Program-made: the position numbers and the translations under genes
The notes under the pieces: generated by a model
The model's input: the letters and a program-made list of their open reading frames with translations, nothing else
Databases searched by the model: none
What the model was told of the DNA's origin: nothing
Source of the DNA: Paenibacillus catalpae
Lineage (GTDB): Bacteria; Bacillota; Bacilli; Paenibacillales; Paenibacillaceae
Assembly: GCF_900112695.1 (NCBI RefSeq)
Contig: NZ_FOMT01000002.1
Location: forward strand, 1,102,492-1,166,491
Direction of reading: 5' to 3'
Length of the DNA: 64,000 nt
Part shown: piece after piece, positions 30,480-38,395 of the stretch
Numbering within the stretch: the first letter of the stretch is position 1
How the letters are laid out: every line of letters starts with the position of its first letter

Positions 30480-31055
30480 ATGTGGTTATATGAGAAGAAA
30501 CTGCAATACCCGGTACGGGTAAGCAAATGTGACCCGAAGATGGCCAGATACTTAATCGAGCAGTACGGAGGTGCGGATGGGGAGTTATCCGCTGCGCTGC
30601 GTTACTTGAATCAGCGGTACTCGATCCCGGATCAAGTCATAGGTCTCCTGACGGACATCGGCACGGAGGAATTTGCCCACCTCGAAATGATTGCAACCAT
30701 GGTGTATAAGCTGACGAAGGACGCGACGCCAAGACAGTTGCAGGAAGCGGGACTTGGGGAGAACTTTGTTAATCATGACAATGGAATGATGTATGTGAAT
30801 GCTTCCGGTGTACCTTGGACCGCAGCTTATATTCAGGCTAAAGGCGATCCGATCGCGGATTTATACGAGGATATCGCTGCCGAGGAGAAGGCGCGCGCGA
30901 CTTATCAATGGCTAATTGATATGACGGATGACGTGGATTTGCAGGACGGCTTGAAGTTTTTGCGCGAACGCGAGATCGTCCACTCCCTCCGATTCAGGGA
31001 AGCCGTGGAGATGATCAAGTCTGATTGGGGAACGAAAAAAGTATTCAAAGTGTAA
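30480..31055 (+). CDS. cotJC: Spore coat protein CotJC (manganese catalase family)
   Basis: 191 residues beginning MWLYEKKLQYPVRV, the standard CotJC start; AAAGGGG is about 14 bases upstream. Ferritin-like di-manganese ligands are visible: E in GGADGELSAALRY, EEFAHLEM, and IAAEEKARATY with EIVHSLRF. Related Mn-catalases break down hydrogen peroxide. Last gene of cotJABC. Confidence 0.94.
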   Translation: MWLYEKKLQYPVRVSKCDPKMARYLIEQYGGADGELSAALRYLNQRYSIPDQVIGLLTDIGTEEFAHLEMIATMVYKLTKDATPRQLQEAGLGENFVNHDNGMMYVNASGVPWTAAYIQAKGDPIADLYEDIAAEEKARATYQWLIDMTDDVDLQDGLKFLREREIVHSLRFREAVEMIKSDWGTKKVFKV

Positions 31056-31083
31056 GGTAGGAATTAACATCAAGCTTTAGTTA

Positions 31084-31157
31084 GACATCAGCCGATCACT
31101 GAACTGCACCTCCAATCTTAGTCGTATCTAACAATTGGGGTGCAGTTCAATGATGTC
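31084..31157 (+). repeat. Long imperfect inverted repeat
   Basis: Outer arms GACATCA (31084) and TGATGTC (31157), then TGAACTGCACC (31100) matched by GGTGCAGTTCA, and CCAAT matched by ATTGG, around a 16-base loop. No T-run follows, so it is not a simple terminator. The sequence reminds me of IS3/IS150-group element ends, from memory only, so it may be a short insertion-sequence scar. Confidence 0.6.
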
Positions 31158-31297
31158 ACTAGGGATTTTCAAAGATAGGCGCACAGTTGATATTCTATTA
31201 AGTGATCTATGAACAGGCTGTATACTATTATCTAACAGGGCAATAATGCCATATATAGGTTCAGGGTAGAATTTATAAATGGATCTATTGGATAGGA

Positions 31298-31338
31298 TTG
31301 AACACGGCAGACGATCAGTGATCGTCTGCCGTGTTCAA
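31298..31338. repeat. Perfect 20-bp-arm palindrome
   Basis: TTGAACACGGCAGACGATCA is followed by one base and then its exact complement. Such perfect arms without a T-run are unusual in an ordinary intergenic region. Confidence 0.9.
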
Positions 31339-31390
31339 TGCAGGGGTTATTAACCTGATCTTGTCGTGTTCGTCCGAGAATTTGTCGGAC

Positions 31391-31521
31391 GACAAGAACA
31401 TATATACAATGAAAGTCGCATAAACTGCGGCTTTTTTATTTTTTGTATAGAAATTCTTATCGAGAGCACAAGACAAGAACTTCTATACAAACCAGTATTA
31501 GGACAAGAACATCTATAAAAA
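31391..31521 (+). repeat. Three direct copies and one inverted copy of a 20-bp motif
   Basis: GACAAGAACATATATACAAT (31391), GACAAGAACTTCTATACAAA (31472) and GACAAGAACATCTATAAAAA (31502) are direct copies. An inverted copy with two mismatches is at 31442-31461, ten bases from the second. The area may be the residue of a small mobile element or a cluster of protein binding sites. Confidence 0.75.
31414..31440 (+). terminator. Intrinsic terminator in the gene-poor stretch
   Basis: AGTCGCA/TGCGGCT (one G-T pair) with a five-base loop, then TTTTTTATTTTTT. No annotated gene ends just upstream, which suggests an unannotated transcript. Confidence 0.65.
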
Positions 31522-31538
31522 CCGGTGGCCAAAAATGA

Positions 31539-31658
31539 TCAACAAGTTATTATGCTAAAGGAAGTTTAGTTCCAATACATGGTAATATAACTAGCGAAAA
31601 GACCAGTAAAACATGTGCCAAAACTATAATTGATTTTTGGGATGTTCTAAAAAATTGA
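31539..31658 (+). pseudogene. Possible C-terminal fragment of a lost gene
   Basis: An open stretch of 39 codons without start codon (TGA just upstream) reads protein-like: YAKGSLVPIHGNITSEK, then CAKTIIDFWDVLKN before a stop. I do not recognise it. It lies in AT-rich sequence beside the inverted and direct repeats, consistent with decayed DNA. Confidence 0.25.
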
Positions 31659-31820
31659 ATGGGTTTTTGGAGCAGACTTTAAGAGGAACTACGCATGGAA
31701 ATGGCATTGCTGATCGAAGGGGACAACTCAAGATAACGAGATAGTTTGCTTGAGCAGATCGCTCCATGGTTATTCGCTTCCCCCTGAAATCATATTCGAC
31801 TCGCGGATTAAACTTACGGA

Positions 31821-32936
31821 TTACTGCTTTTTACGATTTTTTACTGCTGTTTTGCAACACGCGATCAGAGTCAGGAGCAGAAGCGGGATAAATCCAGCTG
31901 CACCAATCCATAACGGCCATATGCTCGAGACGATACCGAACCATTGAATTTCGCTATCGAATATGACAACCGACAGGAACAAGGTTATAAGAGCAAGAGG
32001 GAATATCAGAAGCCGATCGTTCTGCAGGGCAAACAGACGAGTTAAAGTTAAATTCAAAACAAACAACACGACTGTCGCTTTCATGTAAGAACCGGCGATT
32101 AATGTCATGCCTATAACGGATTCTATTCGCTGAATAATGTCCTGAAAGTCAATTAGACGCGCAACCATATATAAAGAATATTTGACATCGCCTGAGACCG
32201 GTCCGGCTACAAAAATGACACAAATCACGGATAAGATTAAAATGAGGGTGTTGAGAAGTAATGCGATAAACATCCATCGGTTTAAACTGTATTTTTTGCC
32301 CGGATTCTTTTTTACGAACGGCAGCAGCATGGCAAACAGAACAGATTCCGCGTACGGAAATCCAAACGAAAAGTAGGCACCGTGCAAAACCGGCTTAATG
32401 CCATCCGGCATGATTGGTAATATATAGTCAGGATGATAATTGGGTATCGAGAGCAGCAGCACGATAAATACGAAAAACAGCATAATCAAAATAAGGTTCG
32501 TGAACATGCGAACCATTACTTCAATGCCTGCCCGTACCGTAAATGCAATGAGCGTGAAGGTGAAGGCGTTGAATACGAAGATGGGCGTTTTTTTCATCAT
32601 CGTTGTGGTTAAGAATAATCCCATATCAAGCACGATTCCGGAAGCTATATGACACATAATCAGGATGAGAGGGACCGATAATAATGCGGTCAACCAAGGC
32701 CCTACCATTTCCTTGGCATAATCAATATACGTAGAGCCCGGATATTTATTATGCAAATAAAGCATACAGGCCAAAGCAAAGAAACCAAAAGCGCTTGAAA
32801 TGAGAAGAGACAGCCAAGCTCCGTTTTTTGCGAAGCCGATGAGCGGACCTGGGATGTTGATGATAGCGGATCCGGTCATGAAGATAAAAAACAAGGTGGA
32901 CATTTGCACGGGACTGACCGTTTCTTTTACATTCAT
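31821..32936 (-). CDS. Spore germination protein, GerAB/GerKB family permease
   Basis: 371 residues from the ATG at 32936 (MNVKETVSPVQM); the ribosome binding site is a poor GGGGG run, so the start is uncertain by six codons. About ten membrane spans of the APC-type endospore germination permease family, with GSAIINIPGP near the start and the PYAESVLFAMLLPF segment. This subunit determines germinant binding in GerA receptors. Last gene of the A-C-small-B operon. Confidence 0.9.
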   Translation of the reverse strand: MNVKETVSPVQMSTLFFIFMTGSAIINIPGPLIGFAKNGAWLSLLISSAFGFFALACMLYLHNKYPGSTYIDYAKEMVGPWLTALLSVPLILIMCHIASGIVLDMGLFLTTTMMKKTPIFVFNAFTFTLIAFTVRAGIEVMVRMFTNLILIMLFFVFIVLLLSIPNYHPDYILPIMPDGIKPVLHGAYFSFGFPYAESVLFAMLLPFVKKNPGKKYSLNRWMFIALLLNTLILILSVICVIFVAGPVSGDVKYSLYMVARLIDFQDIIQRIESVIGMTLIAGSYMKATVVLFVLNLTLTRLFALQNDRLLIFPLALITLFLSVVIFDSEIQWFGIVSSIWPLWIGAAGFIPLLLLTLIACCKTAVKNRKKQ

Positions 32937-32969
32937 AAACAAAAACCCCCACACGATATTTGAACCATA

Positions 32970-33212
32970 TCAGGACTTGGATTCAAAATAGGTTGCGATC
33001 ATTTTCGCCGGCGCGGAAAAAATAAAATCGGCAACGTTATGAAGATCCGGCCAGTCTTTTCCTGCAGCATAATCAAGTCCCAGATAGATGGCTGCCGTGA
33101 TGGAGATTCCGTAAACGGCACGCCCTCGCTTGTTGCTTTTTTTATAATTAGGAGCGTCAAAGACGAGTACTACCGCGATGATCAGGATCACAATAGCGAG
33201 TCGAATTAACAT
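32970..33212 (-). CDS. Small membrane protein in the germination operon
   Basis: 80 residues. The N-terminus is a single strong span (LIRLAIVILIIAVVLVF), followed by a basic loop (NYKKSNKRGRA), a second moderately hydrophobic segment and a soluble tail. It starts four bases after the gerC-type gene stops and precedes the permease gene, so it belongs to the operon. Some GerA operons encode a small extra D-type subunit with two membrane spans; this may be one, but I cannot confirm family membership. Confidence 0.65.
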   Translation of the reverse strand: MLIRLAIVILIIAVVLVFDAPNYKKSNKRGRAVYGISITAAIYLGLDYAAGKDWPDLHNVADFIFSAPAKMIATYFESKS

Positions 33213-33216
33213 TCAT

Positions 33217-34389
33217 TCACTTCTCCTTATACTCGGAGTACGGTTTTCCAACGGTGACGCCGGTATGAAGTACTTGAATCTCAACGTGGCTCTCGAAAGT
33301 AGCAAGGTCGAAACGCTCGTCCCAATTCTCTCTCCAACGTTTCCATACTGCAGGATGTTTGGCGAATATTTTGTTGCCAATACCTATCACGTCCAGCCGT
33401 TTGGTTTGTAGTTCATCTATTAAATCCAAAAATTCCTGTTCAACCGCTTTTCTAATTCTTTCTTTAAATGCGCTCTCATCTTCTCTATTAACAATGGAAG
33501 AACAATGCATCTCGCTAACCGTTCCTGTAATTTTCGTATTAAACTTAACGGTCAGCGAGTCTTTCTGAATAAAAGTCACAACCTTCGTCTTTGCCGAGAG
33601 GACTTCGAGACCGTCCTTCACATTTTTGTTCCCTTTACCGCAAGGGATTTCAATATTGCCCTCCTTGTATTGATTGGTCAGCATCAAGAGTTGTTGAATT
33701 TTTGTCGGAGACAGGGAACTTACCTGCTTACCGCCTTTTATAATAGAAATGCCCGAAACTGAAAGCTCTTCGGTCTTTTTGGATAATTGAATGTAGGGGA
33801 GCAGGGCAATTCCGACCTCGCTGTGCAGTTGGATGCTTAGATCCAAAAGACTCGAGTGAATGGACTTTGCCGAATAACGGGTTGCCGCAATCTCCATGGA
33901 CCGCAGCTGCTCACCGAGTGTTGATTCGATTATCGGTTTTACTTTCAAATAGTCAGCGGCTTCTCCCTTTGTAGCAAGTACTAAAGCCGTCCCACGTGGT
34001 TCATGATCTCTGGCGAAAAAATCCATGATATCCCCGATATCCCGCTGCTGGAGAACTTTCTCATTGATTAGAATGACGCGCATATGATCCCACTTGGCTT
34101 TACGTCCGAAATGTAGCGAGATGTCCCTGATCGCTTCAAAAACCGTATGGGCCTCGGATTGAATCGTAAACGATCTTGAGCCCGATTGTTTACCAGCTTC
34201 GCTGCCTTCGCTCCCCCCGGTTGGTTTGAAGAAAAGCGTGGTCAATTTCAATTTGCCGGTTTTTGTTTTATCAAAAGCTACGGCCTGGACATAGCCGAAC
34301 TCTACCAGCTCGGCCTTATCCCAGCACCCGGTTAAAAGGAACAGACAGAGGAGTATAATGGCTATTGATTTGATTGTTCTCATAATCAT
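33217..34389 (-). CDS. Spore germination lipoprotein, GerAC family
   Basis: 390 residues with a lipoprotein signal peptide; the lipobox LTGC puts the lipidated cysteine at residue 22, followed by WDKAEL as in most Ger(x)C proteins. Other family segments: VQAVAFDK, WDHMRVILINEKV and FFARDHEPR. GAGGAG precedes the ATG at 34389. It is the C subunit of the receptor, attached to the outer face of the spore inner membrane. Confidence 0.92.
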   Translation of the reverse strand: MIMRTIKSIAIILLCLFLLTGCWDKAELVEFGYVQAVAFDKTKTGKLKLTTLFFKPTGGSEGSEAGKQSGSRSFTIQSEAHTVFEAIRDISLHFGRKAKWDHMRVILINEKVLQQRDIGDIMDFFARDHEPRGTALVLATKGEAADYLKVKPIIESTLGEQLRSMEIAATRYSAKSIHSSLLDLSIQLHSEVGIALLPYIQLSKKTEELSVSGISIIKGGKQVSSLSPTKIQQLLMLTNQYKEGNIEIPCGKGNKNVKDGLEVLSAKTKVVTFIQKDSLTVKFNTKITGTVSEMHCSSIVNREDESAFKERIRKAVEQEFLDLIDELQTKRLDVIGIGNKIFAKHPAVWKRWRENWDERFDLATFESHVEIQVLHTGVTVGKPYSEYKEK

Positions 34390-34418
34390 TTTTCTCCTCT
34401 ACGGACGGGCTCGAATCG

Positions 34419-35975
34419 TTATGATTTCCGCTGTTTGTGCATGTGCTTGTTCCGCGGCGACCGGAGAAGAGTCTTCAAAGGAGCGCGTATCCATACATCA
34501 CGAAGCTCGCGTATGCGCAGCGGAGCGAACGTTGCCAAATAAGGCTGCCCAAGGGATCTGAGAGACGTCAAATGCAAGTGAATAAACAGCAGCCCCATCA
34601 TTAATCCGAAGCCTCCCAAAGTTCCGGATAATATCATTAACGGAAAACGCAGTACCCTGAGCGCTACCCCGAGCGAATACTGGGGCATGGAAAAGGAAGC
34701 GATTCCTGTCAAAGCTACTATAATAATCATTATAGGCGAGGCAATTTTAGCTTGAATGGCAGCTTGTCCAATGACTAAAGCACCAACGATACTAACAGCT
34801 GAGCCGACAGGTCGGGGGAGGCGTATACCCGCTTCACGCAGAAGCTCGAAGAAAAACTCCATTAACAAAGCTTCCACAAGTGCTGGAAACGGGATGCCTT
34901 CACGAGTTTCCAAAACAGCCATCAACAGTACAGTAGGGATCAGTTCTGAGTGAAAGGTGCTCATTGCAATATAAATACTTGGCAGCATAAGCGCCATGAA
35001 GAAAGCAATAATCCTAAGCTGCCGCAATAGAGTTGCCTCGACCGTCCGGTAATAGTAATCCTCGCTCGTCGCAAAAAATTCGGCGAACAGACCGGGACAG
35101 ATCATAATGGATGGCGAGCCTGAAACCATAACGATGATTTTGCCATCTAATACGGCGGCGATTCCCGTATCGGGCCTCTCTGTATAGCGATACTGCGGGA
35201 AAGGGGAATAGGTGCTGTCTTCTATTAATTCCTCAATAAAAGAGGTATCCAGTATTTCAACATCTTTTGTTGCTTCAAGTCGTTTTTTGAACTCTTTCAG
35301 CGTTTCTGGATTAACGGCGCCTTCTAAATAACCGAATGCGGCTGTGGTCTGGCAATCACCTCCCGTAGAAAACATCTCGATTTTAAAAAGGTGGTTTCTC
35401 AATCGCGTCCGAAGCAAACCAATGTTTTTCGTTAGATCCTCTGTGGTGCTGTCATGTGGACCACGTACTACAGGCTCTGTAATTGGCTCGTTTACCGCTC
35501 TCGATTCAACAGAAAAAGCGTTAAAGCTGAGAGCTTTATTCCAACTGTCAAAAAAGATAACCACGTGTCCGCTCATAATTTGTTTTACGGCATCGGCCAG
35601 TGCTTCCACGATTGAAACACGGTTCGAGGTTACACCTCGGTTTTCAAAAAAATGCACGATGTTCTCAGGTTCAATTGTATGAAATACCTCTGATTCTTGG
35701 GCGACAATATCAAGGAAAGCAGATTTTAAGAAAAGCACTTCCTTCTCTTCGACAATGGTGCTGCAATGAACTGAGAGTGCTTCATATTGAAACGCGGCAC
35801 CGTACCGGGAGGGCTGCATGACAATGTCGTGACTATGTGAAAAAAACTTTTCCAATTCTTCTCGGGTATAGGACAAGCTTTGTGAAATCGATTGTTGAAT
35901 GTCGCTTTCGGGCGTATCGCAAACAGGGGTATTTTTGGATTGCTTATATTCCCCGTACCTGTTGTTAGACGTCAT
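34419..35975 (-). CDS. Spore germination protein, GerAA family
   Basis: 518 residues: a large soluble N-terminal region (to about 290), several membrane spans (IIAFFMALMLPSIYIAMSTFH, then IPFPALVEALLMEFFFELLREAG and RLPRPVGSAVSIVGALVIGQAAI), and a short basic tail ending KHMHKQRKS. These are the hallmarks of the A subunit of GerA-type germinant receptors. AAAGGA precedes the ATG. First gene of the operon, with a sigma-G-like promoter about 30 bp upstream. Confidence 0.94.
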   Translation of the reverse strand: MTSNNRYGEYKQSKNTPVCDTPESDIQQSISQSLSYTREELEKFFSHSHDIVMQPSRYGAAFQYEALSVHCSTIVEEKEVLFLKSAFLDIVAQESEVFHTIEPENIVHFFENRGVTSNRVSIVEALADAVKQIMSGHVVIFFDSWNKALSFNAFSVESRAVNEPITEPVVRGPHDSTTEDLTKNIGLLRTRLRNHLFKIEMFSTGGDCQTTAAFGYLEGAVNPETLKEFKKRLEATKDVEILDTSFIEELIEDSTYSPFPQYRYTERPDTGIAAVLDGKIIVMVSGSPSIMICPGLFAEFFATSEDYYYRTVEATLLRQLRIIAFFMALMLPSIYIAMSTFHSELIPTVLLMAVLETREGIPFPALVEALLMEFFFELLREAGIRLPRPVGSAVSIVGALVIGQAAIQAKIASPIMIIIVALTGIASFSMPQYSLGVALRVLRFPLMILSGTLGGFGLMMGLLFIHLHLTSLRSLGQPYLATFAPLRIRELRDVWIRAPLKTLLRSPRNKHMHKQRKS

Positions 35976-36005
35976 AGCTGTGTCCTTTCTTGAGGTAACC
36001 TAGGA

Positions 36006-36037
36006 TATATTGTTCCAATATCCGGTAAAGCTATTCA
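36006..36037 (-). promoter_or_regulatory. Possible sigma-G promoter of the germination operon
   Basis: On the minus strand TGAATAG, 18-bp spacer, CAATATA, close to the forespore sigma-G pattern (TGMATA, CATWYTA). GerA operons are sigma-G dependent in B. subtilis, which supports the call; the match itself is only moderate. Confidence 0.45.
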
Positions 36038-36235
36038 TTATTATGAACAACCATATTTCTTGGGAAGGGCGCTGAAAGCTCAGCATTTTTATTGAAAGAA
36101 AGGGCAATTTAGCTTAACAAGAAAGAATATTTTACCTATCGAGAGTAAAATAATCACTATTGAAATTTATACATCTATTGTGTTAATCTGTCATAATACC
36201 TACTTTTAGTAGGTCAATTTACAGGAGTGATTTGC

Positions 36236-37021
36236 ATGTTAAAACAGCATGAAAATTTTATCCAAAAAGTAAAAAAGCAAATAAAAGAAGATGAACGTTT
36301 TATAGGTATACTTGCAGGTGGTTCAATGATAAACAATACTATGGATCAGTTTAGTGATCTTGATTTGATTCTTGTTTATGACTCAACCTTCCAAGACGAA
36401 ATAATGATGAATAGACTGCAAATTGCAAGTAGATTTGGTCATCTTTTATCGGGATTTACTGGGGAGCATGTAGGTGAGCCTCGACTACTAATTTGCTTGT
36501 ACAATGCCCCTATTCTTCATGTGGATTTAAAATTTGTAACCATTGAAGAGGTAACTCATGGAGTGGAAAAACCTATTTTAGTTTGGCAAAGGGATTCATC
36601 TTTAAGTCAGGTACTAAGTGAAAACAATTATTCTTTTCCCTATCCAGATATGCAATGGGTTGAAGATCGATTTTGGGTTTGGATACATTATGTTGCTACT
36701 AAACTTGGAAGAGGGGAATTGTTTGAAGTAGTTGATTTCCTTTCATTTCTCAGAGGAACGGTTATCGGACCGCTAGTGCTTATGAAAAACAATTCATTAC
36801 CAAGAGGGGTAAGAAGAATTGAAGAAGATGCACCAGACTTCATAGAGAAATTAGAAAAAACAGTAGCCATCCACGAAAGGGAAAGCTGTTATAAAGCAAT
36901 TAAATTTACAATATCATTTTATTTAAATCTTAGATCAGATTATGAAATCCATATCCTAATAAAATCAGAGGCTCAACAAGAATCTATTAAGTATTTAGAA
37001 GAAGTATATGAGGGAATATAG
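36236..37021 (+). CDS. Nucleotidyltransferase-fold protein (aminoglycoside adenylyltransferase-like)
   Basis: 261 residues from the ATG at 36236, seven bases after CAGGAGTG. The nucleotidyltransferase core is seen as GGS (28-30) and DLDL with D41 and D43, the metal-binding pair. The rest is helical (WVEDRFWVWIHYVATKLGRGE), as in lincosamide/aminoglycoside nucleotidyltransferases, but the substrate is not predictable. The gene is much richer in A and T than its neighbours and uses AT-ending codons, suggesting acquisition by transfer. It has its own terminator and no operon partners. Confidence 0.75.
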   Translation: MLKQHENFIQKVKKQIKEDERFIGILAGGSMINNTMDQFSDLDLILVYDSTFQDEIMMNRLQIASRFGHLLSGFTGEHVGEPRLLICLYNAPILHVDLKFVTIEEVTHGVEKPILVWQRDSSLSQVLSENNYSFPYPDMQWVEDRFWVWIHYVATKLGRGELFEVVDFLSFLRGTVIGPLVLMKNNSLPRGVRRIEEDAPDFIEKLEKTVAIHERESCYKAIKFTISFYLNLRSDYEIHILIKSEAQQESIKYLEEVYEGI

Positions 37022-37070
37022 AAATTCCTTGTTCAACTAACCGGGAACGTTAGTTCAGAAACACCATGAC

Positions 37071-37100
37071 AGCAGCCGTCACTATTCGGCTGCTATTTTT
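37071..37100 (+). terminator. Terminator of the nucleotidyltransferase gene
   Basis: AGCAGCCG/CGGCTGCT with an eight-base loop, followed by five T. Confidence 0.75.
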
Positions 37101-37101
37101 G

Positions 37102-37212
37102 TTGGAGGTTTCGGATGAGAAAGAATGGATAGATGCAGCAAAGTTATTAGCTAACAATCCGACCTTCTCAATCAAATGTCCGGATTGTGGAAGTTACATG
37201 CCAGAGGATTAG
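37102..37212 (+). pseudogene. Frameshifted remnant of a small zinc-ribbon-like protein gene
   Basis: GGAGG (37104-37108) is correctly placed for the ATG at 37115, but that frame stops after five codons. The frame one base away reads KEWIDAAKLLANNPTFSIKC, then PDCGSYMPED and a stop, which looks like the start of a small Cys-rich protein. A one-base loss between ATG AGA AA and GAATGG would explain it. The CPDCG pair suggests half of a zinc knuckle. Confidence 0.45.
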
Positions 37213-37306
37213 AAGCAGCTTTTTTCACACTCAAGAGTTAACGGAATAGGAATTGAAGACAGAGCCAAAAAGCTTTGTAGACATGGTGAATCGTGAACAC
37301 AAGAAA

Positions 37307-37332
37307 GAGCTATTGGAAACATCCAATAGCTC
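37307..37332 (-). terminator. Probable terminator of the tetR-type gene
   Basis: GAGCTATTGGA and TCCAATAGCTC around a four-base loop; the minus-strand side is followed by TTTCTTGTGTT. It is about 100 bases past the stop codon at 37437. Confidence 0.6.
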
Positions 37333-37436
37333 AATCCTCGCAAATCCTCGGTAACAATACGCGTAACAGGATTCGGGTTCCTCTTTTTCTATAATTATTA
37401 TCGTCAAGTTATTGTGTAGACTTAGTATAGGATTCT

Positions 37437-38015
37437 TTAAGCGTCAAGCATCGCTATGGAAATATCTGCTATTTGATGCAGCTTCTTTTTATCAGTGGAC
37501 GTTCGAACTAATACTCTTAATCCAATCAGTGTAGTCTGCAAAAAAGCCGCAAGTAATTTTGCATCTTTATCAATAGGAATCTCGCCCGACTGCTGACCTT
37601 TTTGAATGATGTCTAACAGAACTTTCTCCCCGTTATTAAAACCTTCGTTTGTTATTTCACGTACTTCCGGATCCCTCAAAGCGAGTTCGGTCGCAGAATT
37701 CACAAACAAGCAGCCTAACGGTCGATCGTCATTCACTTCAATCAGCAAATCAAAGATGAAGCGAATGGCCTGTTTCGCCGAACGACCGCGTATTACTTCT
37801 GCCTGAATAGTTGCTGTTTTGTGTTTCTCGTACAGTTCCAGCGTCTTTACAAAGAGGCTATGCTTATCGCCAAAAGTATCATACAGGCTTCTGCGATGTA
37901 TCCCCATATGCGTAACAAGGTCCTGTAACGAGGTTTTTTCATAACCCTTTTCCCAGAATAAATACATTGCCTTTAAAAGTACTTCTCTCTCATCGAACTC
38001 TTTGCTTCTTGTCAT
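37437..38015 (-). CDS. TetR/AcrR family transcriptional regulator
   Basis: 192 residues from the ATG at 38015, six bases after GAGGTG; a GTG at 38024 is within that site. The N-terminal helix-turn-helix reads LFWEKGYEKTSLQDLVTHMGIHRRSLYDTFGDK. The C-terminal part (GCLFVNSATELALRDPEV) matches the common TetR C-terminal ligand domain. It is transcribed away from a glycosyltransferase gene, and AGAACRAT sites lie in front of both genes, so it is probably an autorepressor that also controls the glycosyltransferase. Confidence 0.88.
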   Translation of the reverse strand: MTRSKEFDEREVLLKAMYLFWEKGYEKTSLQDLVTHMGIHRRSLYDTFGDKHSLFVKTLELYEKHKTATIQAEVIRGRSAKQAIRFIFDLLIEVNDDRPLGCLFVNSATELALRDPEVREITNEGFNNGEKVLLDIIQKGQQSGEIPIDKDAKLLAAFLQTTLIGLRVLVRTSTDKKKLHQIADISIAMLDA

Positions 38016-38030
38016 CGTTTTCACCTCTTC

Positions 38031-38072
38031 AGAACGATTTTATCATATTAGAACAATCGGTAAAAGAACGAT
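38031..38072. promoter_or_regulatory. Three AGAACRAT operator half-sites in front of the tetR-type gene
   Basis: AGAACGAT (38031), AGAACAAT (38050) and AGAACGAT (38065) lie just upstream of the regulator's start. A one-mismatch copy, AGAATGAT (38263), is at the promoter of the divergent gene. Recurrence on both sides supports an operator role. Confidence 0.5.
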
Positions 38073-38232
38073 CATGAACAATTTAACGAAAAACTAATAA
38101 TACCTAATCAATCCTTATTATCCCTTTTAATTAAAACAATCTCAGGTCCAAATAAGCCAGAATATTATATTTTTTAAACATAAAATTACTAACCGGAAGA
38201 ATTTATGAAATATTAAGTTTGCGATAGATTCG

Positions 38233-38278
38233 TTGACAAAACGTTGATGGAGTTCCATTATGAGAATGATCGATCTCA
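38233..38278 (+). promoter_or_regulatory. Predicted promoter and inverted repeat upstream of the glycosyltransferase
   Basis: TTGACA (38233-38238), 17-bp spacer, CATTAT (38256-38261), overlapped at its end by TGAGAATGATCGATCTCA (38261-38278), an imperfect palindrome containing the AGAATGAT half-site. This suits repression by the TetR-type protein. The rest of the AT-rich gap 38073-38395 shows nothing else I can support. Confidence 0.5.
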
Positions 38279-38395
38279 TTACTGCGCAGGTAAAAAAATC
38301 GACAACCAAGAGGACTTCTATTCATCCGCTGAACTAGTCAATTTCCAGATAAAACATTAAATGTTTGCTATAGCGCAAAAGAAAGAGGTTCTATT

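Larger units (their letters stand above)
31221..31447 (+). ncRNA. Candidate structured small RNA (speculative)
   Basis: A possible -10 box TATACT (31221-31226, preceded by TG) is followed by about 200 bases with no ORF and successive hairpins: GGCA/TGCC near 31240, a perfect 20-bp palindrome at 31298-31338, a bulged CGTCCGA/TCGGACG stem near 31375, and a terminator AGTCGCA/TGCGGCT at 31414-31432 with a long T-rich tail. No good -35 is seen. The structure is visible; that it is transcribed is inference. Confidence 0.3.

Noticed and set aside
31100..31149. Complete insertion sequence
   Set aside because: Only a short inverted repeat is present, with no transposase frame nearby.
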